Assembly (NCBI RefSeq): GCF_900155865.1
Contig: NZ_LT707006.1
Span: 4,881,779-4,945,778, forward strand
Length of the DNA: 64,000 bases
Reading direction: 5' to 3'
Origin: Bacteroides bouchesdurhonensis
GTDB lineage: Bacteria > Bacteroidota > Bacteroidia > Bacteroidales > Bacteroidaceae
In this document: in pieces, positions 57,654 to 64,000 of the stretch
How positions within the stretch are numbered: the first letter of the stretch is position 1
Layout: every line of letters begins with the position of its first letter
The notes under the pieces: model-generated
Told to the model about the DNA's origin: nothing
Database searches by the model: none
What the model saw: only the letters and a program-made list of their open reading frames with translations
Position numbers and translations under genes: made by a program

Positions 57654-59930
57654 CTATCTATCGAACTTACATTCGTTCAAAACGATAGGCCGGCTTGTCG
57701 GAGCCTTACCAAAGTTCTTATTGGGCTTTTTACCCATCACAAATTTCAGGGTACTTCCATTGATAATGTCATCATATGTGATATAACTCTTATCGTAAGG
57801 CTTGCCATTCAAATAAACTTTTTGAATGTAAATATTCTCCTTACTGTTATTCGGAGCTTCTACAGTAAATACTTTTCCACCACGTACTTTCACTTCCATT
57901 TTCTTAAAACGAGGACTTCCGAAAGCAAACACACCATCCGACGGATTTACCTGATAGAATCCCATAGCCGAAAGAAGATACCATGCAGACATCTGACCAC
58001 AATCTTCATTACCGATGATACCGTCCGGTTTATCCGTATAAAAGTCATTCATAATGAAACGAACTTTCTCTGCAGTCTTCCATTGCTCACCGGCATACGT
58101 ATACAAATAAGCAATATGGTGACTCGGTTCATTGCCATGTGCATACTGTCCGATCAATCCGGTAATATCACTGGAAGCACCTTCACCCATACTATCAGTA
58201 TTCTTAAAGAAACTATCGAGTTTATCTGTGAACTGTTTGTCACCACCAAACAGAGCAATCAGCCCATACGGATCTTGAGGCACAAAGAAAGTATATTGCC
58301 ACCCATTACCCTCACAGAAATCACCGACTCCATGAATAGAACGTGCCGGATCATAAGGAGTCCGCCATGAACCGTCTTCCATCTTCGGACGAATATGGTG
58401 AATAGAAGGGTCAAAATAGTGCTTATAATAAAGAGCACGTTTCGAGAATGTTTCATAGTCGGCAGTCTTTTCCATCTTTTTAGCCATTGCAGCAATTCCC
58501 CAATCATCCACAGCATATTCCATAGCGATGGAAGTAGCTTCATGAACTTTATCAGCAGGGATATATTCACGTGCCACTACAAAAGGAATTCCATTCTGTT
58601 TTTCATAAGTAGCCGTCGCTTTCATGGCCTGAAGAGCATCTTCAGCATTGAATCCTGTAAATCCTTTCAAGTAAGCATCAGCAATCACCGGAACAGAACT
58701 ATAGCCGGGCATCTGATTCGTTTCTCCACTCATCAAAGGCCAGATAGGAAGTTTATCCTGTTGGCGGTAAATAGAAAGCATTGAATTGACCACATCATCT
58801 ACTCGTTCGGCTTGAGTAATAGTCATCAACGGATTCAGAGCACGATAAGTATCCCACAGAGAAAGAGTTGTATAGTTTGCTTTCTTCGAGTCTGTGTAAA
58901 TCATATCATTCATTCCCCGATACTCACCATTAACATCGCAAAAAAGTGTAGGAGCGATCATCGTATGATAATGTGCTGTATAGAATACACGTTTGGCAGC
59001 TTCATCTTCCGATTCGACAATCATTTTCTGTAATTGCTCGTTCCAACGGTCAGCACTCATTTTCACAATCTTGTCAAAGTCCCAATGAGAAAGTTCCTCT
59101 TGCAGGTTCATTGCCGCATTGTCGCAACTTACCGAAGATATGGCAACTTTAATCTTTACTTCCTTTACATTACCAAAGGTCAGTACGCTTTTCACAGACT
59201 CCACTTTCAACTGATCCCAAGGCTTCGGAGTATTGTCATCATAAGCAGTAAAGTTCTCTATCTTTTTATCACTCTTCAAGACAAAATAGACCTTCCGACT
59301 TGGGCTCCAGCCTCTTACATAACGATAACCTTCTACTGTATAGTCATCCACCTTACGGATATAGCTATCATATGCATTAGTACCATTACCTTCACGCAGG
59401 TCGATCAGAATAGAAGCCGGTTTCCCTTCGGGATAAGTGTAACGATGGAAACCTACCCGATCTGTTGCTGTTAATTCCGCTTTAATATTATATCTATCTA
59501 AAACAAGTGAATAATACTCAGGGCGTGTCACTTCATTAGCATGAGAATATTTGGAAGCATATCCATCCCGTATATCATCTTGATTCCCTCTGGGTGTACG
59601 GATTTCATTCAAAGGCATAATCAAAATATCCCCTAAGTCGGTACATCCTGTACCACTCAAATGAGTATGTGAAAAACCAATGACAATACTATCGGAATGG
59701 TGATAAGCAGAACACCAGTCCCAACCTTTATGGATATTGCTCGGACCGAGTTGCACCATTCCGTAAGGTACACTTGTACCAACAAATACGTGTCCATGAT
59801 AACCGGAGCCAATAGTCGGATCCACATACTGCAACAATCCTTCGCTCTTTGAATAATCTTTTTGGGCAATTCCGTTGGCCGACATTACCAGCAAACAAGA
59901 AGTTGCCATTAATAGTTTAAACGTGTTCAT
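57654..59930 (-). CDS. GH92 exo-alpha-mannosidase
   Basis: 758 residues. Signal peptide cleaved near GIA-Q23. It keeps the classical GH92 pattern: VDPTIGSGYHGHVFVG, KGWDWCSAYHHSD and SHTHLSGTGCTDLGD in the N-terminal sandwich, FCEGNGWQYTFF with the probable acid Glu, LIGQYAHGNEPSHH, and IGNEDCGQMSAWY with the probable base Asp. These segments shape the sugar-binding site and calcium site. It follows the other GH92 gene by 45 bases on the minus strand, so both are driven from operator D. It ends the operon, followed by the shared terminator. Confidence 0.93.
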   Translation of the reverse strand: MNTFKLLMATSCLLVMSANGIAQKDYSKSEGLLQYVDPTIGSGYHGHVFVGTSVPYGMVQLGPSNIHKGWDWCSAYHHSDSIVIGFSHTHLSGTGCTDLGDILIMPLNEIRTPRGNQDDIRDGYASKYSHANEVTRPEYYSLVLDRYNIKAELTATDRVGFHRYTYPEGKPASILIDLREGNGTNAYDSYIRKVDDYTVEGYRYVRGWSPSRKVYFVLKSDKKIENFTAYDDNTPKPWDQLKVESVKSVLTFGNVKEVKIKVAISSVSCDNAAMNLQEELSHWDFDKIVKMSADRWNEQLQKMIVESEDEAAKRVFYTAHYHTMIAPTLFCDVNGEYRGMNDMIYTDSKKANYTTLSLWDTYRALNPLMTITQAERVDDVVNSMLSIYRQQDKLPIWPLMSGETNQMPGYSSVPVIADAYLKGFTGFNAEDALQAMKATATYEKQNGIPFVVAREYIPADKVHEATSIAMEYAVDDWGIAAMAKKMEKTADYETFSKRALYYKHYFDPSIHHIRPKMEDGSWRTPYDPARSIHGVGDFCEGNGWQYTFFVPQDPYGLIALFGGDKQFTDKLDSFFKNTDSMGEGASSDITGLIGQYAHGNEPSHHIAYLYTYAGEQWKTAEKVRFIMNDFYTDKPDGIIGNEDCGQMSAWYLLSAMGFYQVNPSDGVFAFGSPRFKKMEVKVRGGKVFTVEAPNNSKENIYIQKVYLNGKPYDKSYITYDDIINGSTLKFVMGKKPNKNFGKAPTSRPIVLNECKFDR

Positions 59931-59975
59931 TTGTATTTTGTTATAAATTATTCATTTTCCATTTGATAGAACGGA

Positions 59976-62240
59976 TTACATTTCAAAAGAAGGTGGCAAC
60001 GCATCATCTCCGGCAGCCCATGCCTTATTAGGACGTCTACCCATAACAAATTCCAATACCCCGCCCTTCATCAGATCTTGATGGCTAAACCAGGATTTAT
60101 TCCATGTTTTTCCATTTAATTTGGCCGATTGAATATACTTGTTTTCCGGTGCATAGTTCTTGCAAACCACTTTGAATGTTTTCCCATTACTCAATTGAAT
60201 GGTTTGTTCTTCAAACACCGGACTTCCAATTACATACATAGGTAAACCGGGAGTTACCGGATAGAATCCCATCATTGAGAACACAACGAATGAAGTCAAT
60301 CCACCCCCATCTTCATCTCCGGGAATACCCATCAGGTCATTACGGAACCACTGTGTCAGCAAGTTACGGATACGTTTCTGCGTACGCCAAGGTTCTCCTG
60401 CGTAATTATACAGATAAGGGATATGCATGGAAGGTTCATTTCCCATCGAAAACTGACCTACATTACCCGTATGATCGGGAAATTGAGAATAGAAATCGTA
60501 ACGCGCTTTTCCTAAAGAAGTGTCATACATCCGTTCCAACTCTTCTACAAAACGAGCTTTGCCCCCCATCAAATTTACCAGATCGTTCACATTATGAGGA
60601 ACATCCCAACGATATACCCAAGCATTGTTCTCATCATAAGATTCACGTCCGCCCATCCCGCTGGAAAAACGATAATCAAATGGTTGAATGAAATTGCCAA
60701 ATGAATCTTTCGGATGGAAGAAACCGGTTTCCTTGTTGAATACAGTCTGATAATTCAAACTTCTTTTCAGGAAATGATCTGCATCTTTCTTGTCACCCAG
60801 TAGTTTGGCAATATTTCCCAAACACCATTCGTCATAAACGGTTCCCAGAGTAACTGCAATCGGTTGGCGTTTTTCCCAAGAATGAACTTCGGGAACTGTC
60901 TCCTTCTCGCCTACTGCAAGCGCAGGAAAATAACCATGATCTTTATAGAACTGATCCAATACTCCGGCCGGCTTGGACGACCAAGGCGAGAGTGTTTTCT
61001 CTGTAATAGCAGCCTTACAAACTTTATAAGCCTTCTCCAAATCGAATGAACGCATACCCTTGTTATAAGCATCAAGTACAGTAGCTACACCATGATTACA
61101 GTTCATACGACGGCTATCTCCATTAATTTCAGGAAAAGTAGGCATCCAGTTAGGTTGCAACTGATAAGCCATACGGATAAATGAATTGACCATATCACTT
61201 TCTTTCTCGGCCTCAATGATCAGACGCAATGGATGAGTTGCACGATAAGTATCCCAAATCCAATCATCCACATAGAAAGGAGTACCCTTGTCATCGTGTA
61301 TTTTTCCATCATAAGCACTAAAATATTTGCCATCCTCAGAAATACAGATCATACGTTCATAAGTACGATACAATGACGTGTAGAACACAGTTTTCTCATT
61401 ATCCGTACCTCCGTTCACCTGAATCTTCCCCAAAGTTTCATTCCATATCTTACGTCCGGTATCGGCTACAGATTGTAGATTGTAGTCTTTAATTTCACGA
61501 TGAAGATTCTTTTCGGCTTGCTCAGCAGAAATAAAAGATACTCCATAACGAAGATTCACAGAAGAGGTTCCTTTCGGATATTCCATTATATAGAAAGCAT
61601 TATTTCCCTTAGTGGTCTTATCGTTAGTATGGATAGACGCTCCTTGGTGAGTACCTATTTTAAGCGGAACTTTATCTGTTTCAACATATATATAGACTTG
61701 TGTCCGGTTACCTAATTTCTGATAACCGCTAATCGACTTGCCATCCGTCTTTAATTCTCCATCGCCTGTATTGAAGATAAGATAGGCAGGCTTATCTGTT
61801 TGAGAAAAGCCAATCTGATAAATACCCGATTGATGTGAAGGAGCATACTGAACGTATATCCCGTTATCATCCAGATCTACACTGTAATAATAAGGTTTGA
61901 TAACTTCATTATCGTATCCGTAACGTATGGTACTTTTAGCTTCAGACAATTCTCCCTGATAAGGACTCAGATTAAATGCGGAACTTCCTCGGTGACTAGT
62001 TACAATAAGTGGTAAACCATGAATTGTATTTCCTGTGAAGTTCTCACGTTCAGGATATACCCGCAACATACTGTTAGGTAAATGAACAGTAGGATAAGTC
62101 GGCACGAGCAAGTGACTGATATTTCCGATATACGGATTAACATAATCTACCGGAGCTTTTTCCGGTGAACGATAAACTTTAGCTGTTAGAAATTGAAAAG
62201 GGATCAGACATCCCAACAATAAGTACAAAATTTGCTTCAT
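59976..62240 (-). CDS. GH92-family glycosidase, divergent
   Basis: 754 residues from the ATG at 62240 (MKQILYLLLGCLIPFQFLTA), which begins the signal peptide; 11 more codons in frame upstream overlap the leader. It is a clear GH92 protein with VDYVNPYIG at the start, YDENNAWVYRW with a probable acid Glu, GNVGQFSMGNEPSMH where the sister enzymes have GQYAHGN, and GDEDGGGLTSF with the probable base Asp. The changed GQF-SM and DxxGGG segments place it in a different subgroup from the other two, so its substrate probably differs. First gene of the GH92-GH92 operon. Confidence 0.92.
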   Translation of the reverse strand: MKQILYLLLGCLIPFQFLTAKVYRSPEKAPVDYVNPYIGNISHLLVPTYPTVHLPNSMLRVYPERENFTGNTIHGLPLIVTSHRGSSAFNLSPYQGELSEAKSTIRYGYDNEVIKPYYYSVDLDDNGIYVQYAPSHQSGIYQIGFSQTDKPAYLIFNTGDGELKTDGKSISGYQKLGNRTQVYIYVETDKVPLKIGTHQGASIHTNDKTTKGNNAFYIMEYPKGTSSVNLRYGVSFISAEQAEKNLHREIKDYNLQSVADTGRKIWNETLGKIQVNGGTDNEKTVFYTSLYRTYERMICISEDGKYFSAYDGKIHDDKGTPFYVDDWIWDTYRATHPLRLIIEAEKESDMVNSFIRMAYQLQPNWMPTFPEINGDSRRMNCNHGVATVLDAYNKGMRSFDLEKAYKVCKAAITEKTLSPWSSKPAGVLDQFYKDHGYFPALAVGEKETVPEVHSWEKRQPIAVTLGTVYDEWCLGNIAKLLGDKKDADHFLKRSLNYQTVFNKETGFFHPKDSFGNFIQPFDYRFSSGMGGRESYDENNAWVYRWDVPHNVNDLVNLMGGKARFVEELERMYDTSLGKARYDFYSQFPDHTGNVGQFSMGNEPSMHIPYLYNYAGEPWRTQKRIRNLLTQWFRNDLMGIPGDEDGGGLTSFVVFSMMGFYPVTPGLPMYVIGSPVFEEQTIQLSNGKTFKVVCKNYAPENKYIQSAKLNGKTWNKSWFSHQDLMKGGVLEFVMGRRPNKAWAAGDDALPPSFEM

Positions 62241-62277
62241 GGTATGATCTACTTGATTAATTAAAGTTTTCATGATG

Positions 62278-62285
62278 CAAATATA
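62278..62285 (-). promoter_or_regulatory. -7 box of the GH92-GH92 operon
   Basis: The minus strand reads TATATTTG, a perfect TAnnTTTG, 37 bases before the ATG and 53 bases from the start of the near half-site of operator D. Confidence 0.55.
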
Positions 62286-62333
62286 ATCGCTATTCCCGAA
62301 TAAATAGGCTGTCGCTAGAATTTACTAAAGATA

Positions 62334-62359
62334 TGGCAAAGAATTTAACTCTTTTGGCA
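62334..62359 (-). promoter_or_regulatory. Candidate HTCS operator (copy D)
   Basis: Minus strand: TGCCA, AAAGAGTTAA, six bases, TGCCA, half-sites 21 bp apart, 93 bases before the GH92 start. It sits just downstream of the RluA-type gene end. This copy is about 17 kb from the HTCS gene. Confidence 0.7.
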
Positions 62360-62382
62360 AAAGAAAAAAGGATTTGTACTGA

Positions 62383-63054
62383 TTAAAGCAGTTCAAATCC
62401 TTTCCATAAATTTCCTTCGGGAAGAGGAGCTTCGAGTTCTATCTGTTCCTTGGAAACAGGATGTATAAACTTCACTCTTCGAGCATGTAAACAAATACTT
62501 CCATCCGGGTTAGATCGTGGAGATCCATATTTCAAATCTCCCTTGATAGGACATCCCATTTTTGCCAACTGGCAACGAATCTGATGATGCCGTCCCGTCT
62601 TCAAATCAACTTCCAGCAAATAATAGTTTTCCGAATGTCCGATCAACCGGTAATGTAGAATCGCTTTTTTACTATTCGGCACCTCTTTATCATAAGCATA
62701 ACTCTTATTTTGCTTTTCGTTACGCACCAGAAAATGAATCAACTCACCTTCCGGTTCTCTCGGAGGATTCTTTACTACTGCCCAATAAGTCTTTTTCACT
62801 TCACTTGTCCGGAACATTTCATTCAACCGGGTAAGTGCCTTACCAGTCTTTGCAAAAATAATAAGACCGCTTACGGGGCGGTCCAGTCGGTGCGTTACAC
62901 CGAGAAAGACATTTCCGGGTTTCTGATACTTCTCTTTCAAGTACTGCTTTACAGTTTCCGAAAGAGGGGTATCTCCCGTTTTATCTCCCTGGACAATCTC
63001 GGAAGCGGTCTTATTGACTACAATGATATGGTTGTCTTCGTATACAACAGTCAT
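62383..63054 (-). CDS. RluA-family pseudouridine synthase
   Basis: 223 residues. Converts uridine to pseudouridine in rRNA or tRNA. The catalytic motif THRLDRPVSG (Asp near 58) and the RTGRHHQIRCQL-like KTGRHHQIRCQL segment near 152-163 are intact. It lacks the N-terminal S4 domain, as RluC-short and TruC-type members do; the exact target base cannot be assigned. It starts 9 bases after the fabG stop. Confidence 0.92.
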   Translation of the reverse strand: MTVVYEDNHIIVVNKTASEIVQGDKTGDTPLSETVKQYLKEKYQKPGNVFLGVTHRLDRPVSGLIIFAKTGKALTRLNEMFRTSEVKKTYWAVVKNPPREPEGELIHFLVRNEKQNKSYAYDKEVPNSKKAILHYRLIGHSENYYLLEVDLKTGRHHQIRCQLAKMGCPIKGDLKYGSPRSNPDGSICLHARRVKFIHPVSKEQIELEAPLPEGNLWKGFELL

Positions 63055-63063
63055 TCTGCCTGA

Positions 63064-63810
63064 TTACATATTCATACCACCATCTACCTGAATCACCTGA
63101 CCCGATACGTAAGAAGACATATCTGATGCCAAGAAGGTAGCGATGTTTGCCACATCTTCAGGAGTACCACCACGACGCAAAGGAATTTTCTTTGCCCATT
63201 CTGCTCTTACTTCTTCAGAAAGAGAAGCAGTCATATCTGTCAGGATGAATCCCGGTGCAATAGCGTTAGCACGAATACCACGAGAGCCCAATTCCTGAGC
63301 AATAGACTTAGCTAATGCAATCATACCAGCCTTAGAAGCAGCATAGTTAGCTTGACCTGCATTACCGTGAACACCTACAACAGATGCCATGTTAATAACA
63401 CTACCCGCTTTTTGACGCATCATGATTGGTGTACAAGCATGGATAAAGTTGAATGCTGACTTCAAGTTTACATTGATCACCATATCCCACTGTTGTTCAC
63501 TCATACGCATCATCAAACCGTCACGAGTAATACCTGCATTATTTACCAAAATATCGATACGACCGAAATCTTTATGAATTTCTTCCACAACCTTTGCAGT
63601 ATCTTCGAAGTTGGCAGCATTAGAAGCATAACCTTTGGCTTTTACACCAAATGCTTCAAGTTCCTTAACTGTTTTATCTGCATTTTCATCAATTACCAGG
63701 TCAGTAAATGCAATGTTTGCTCCTTCAGCAGCAAACTTCAAAGCGATAGCTTTACCAATACCACGAGCAGCACCAGTTACAATAGCTGTTTTTCCGTCTA
63801 ATAATCCCAT
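63064..63810 (-). CDS. fabG: 3-oxoacyl-ACP reductase
   Basis: 248 residues, a classical short-chain dehydrogenase. NADPH loop TGAARGIGKA (about 12-21), NNAG (about 90-93), catalytic Ser in INMASVVG, YAASKAG with Tyr and Lys (about 156-160), and a C-terminal VDGGMNM. FabG reduces the beta-keto group in each round of fatty-acid elongation. It is flanked by a TetR gene upstream (16 bases) and the RluA-type gene downstream on the same strand. Confidence 0.94.
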   Translation of the reverse strand: MGLLDGKTAIVTGAARGIGKAIALKFAAEGANIAFTDLVIDENADKTVKELEAFGVKAKGYASNAANFEDTAKVVEEIHKDFGRIDILVNNAGITRDGLMMRMSEQQWDMVINVNLKSAFNFIHACTPIMMRQKAGSVINMASVVGVHGNAGQANYAASKAGMIALAKSIAQELGSRGIRANAIAPGFILTDMTASLSEEVRAEWAKKIPLRRGGTPEDVANIATFLASDMSSYVSGQVIQVDGGMNM

Positions 63811-63826
63811 ACTAAAAGTTATTTAA

Positions 63827-64000
63827 TTAAATTTTTGTTCTATGCAATGCGCCAAACACTATGTTAGACACATATCTATTTCTAGTTTCGTCATCCAAAT
63901 GAGCACCTATCTGCCCACGGATATAAGGTACTTCAATCCCTTTCACACAATAATGCACCAACTCAGCCGTCATCTCTACATCATCAATCTGAAATACTCC
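63827..64000 (-). CDS. TetR/AcrR-type regulator, C-terminal fragment (cut by window edge)
   Basis: Only the last 57 residues are visible (from GVFQIDDVEMTAELVHYC to GALHRTKI). The segment matches the helical ligand-binding end of TetR-family regulators, and a TetR gene often lies upstream of fabG in Bacteroides. The DNA-binding part is outside the window, so the family call rests on context and on this short helical piece. Confidence 0.55.
   Translation of the reverse strand, partial: GVFQIDDVEMTAELVHYCVKGIEVPYIRGQIGAHLDDETRNRYVSNIVFGALHRTKI

Noticed and set aside
57639..58370. 243-residue plus-strand frame
   Set aside because: Lies antisense inside the GH92 gene; GH92 motifs are clear on the other strand.

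Overview
The window is chromosomal DNA of a gut Bacteroides (Bacteroidota). The evidence is a moderately low GC content, the Bacteroides promoter box TAnnTTTG upstream of many genes, GldH, a TamL/TamB pair, a giant hybrid two-component sensor (HTCS), lipoproteins with acidic residues after the lipid-bearing Cys, and dense glycosidases. I cannot fix the species. No rRNA, tRNA, CRISPR array, transposase or phage block was found.

Layout. (1) 1-2032: end of an upstream region with a secreted GH99-like glycosidase carrying a C-terminal CBM9-like domain. (2) 2441-6472: metF, holB, ricT-like and gldH, tightly packed. (3) 6469-13760, minus strand: the rod-shape operon purH / mreB-mreC-mreD-mrdA-rodA. 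(4) 13911-17958: an M13 metallopeptidase gene split by a frameshift, and an ABC-F ATPase. (5) 18428-20377: a lone S24-type repressor and a sugar-1-phosphate nucleotidyltransferase, followed by a 520-bp nested palindromic element (20446-20965). (6) 20967-33702, minus strand: an envelope operon reading cyclophilin, M16 protease, MATE pump, hybrid kinase (kinase-receiver-HPt), TamB, TamL. A sigma-54-type response regulator (33793-35157) is divergent from it, followed by a sulfatase and a 64-residue exported peptide. (7) 37326-62240: an alpha-mannoside locus with a GH76, a LamG lipoprotein, an HTCS regulator, three GH92 enzymes, an endonuclease/exonuclease/phosphatase-fold lipoprotein and a large GH38. 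An AT-rich block (53005-57475: beta-propeller lipoprotein, broken small gene, thioredoxin-like protein, acyltransferase) sits inside it. (8) 62383-64000: RluA-type pseudouridine synthase, FabG and the end of a TetR regulator.

The most interesting result is regulatory. Four separate promoters in the mannoside locus (LamG-GH76, GH92-EEP, GH38, GH92-GH92) each carry the same 26-bp direct repeat: TGCCA, a partly conserved spacer starting RAANRGTWA, and a second TGCCA exactly 21 bp after the first. In all four the second copy begins 52-54 bp upstream of a Bacteroides -7 box, on the strand of the target gene. Two turns of the helix between half-sites suits a dimer of the AraC-type output domain of the neighbouring HTCS. 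The sequence itself therefore defines a small regulon: one sensor, four operons and seven products acting on alpha-mannosides, with no SusC/SusD pair anywhere in it.

Other points worth attention are the AT-repeat frameshift in the M13 peptidase, a roughly 22-bp degenerate tandem array and competing hairpins upstream of the GH38 gene, and the phosphodiesterase-like protein embedded in the mannosidase regulon.
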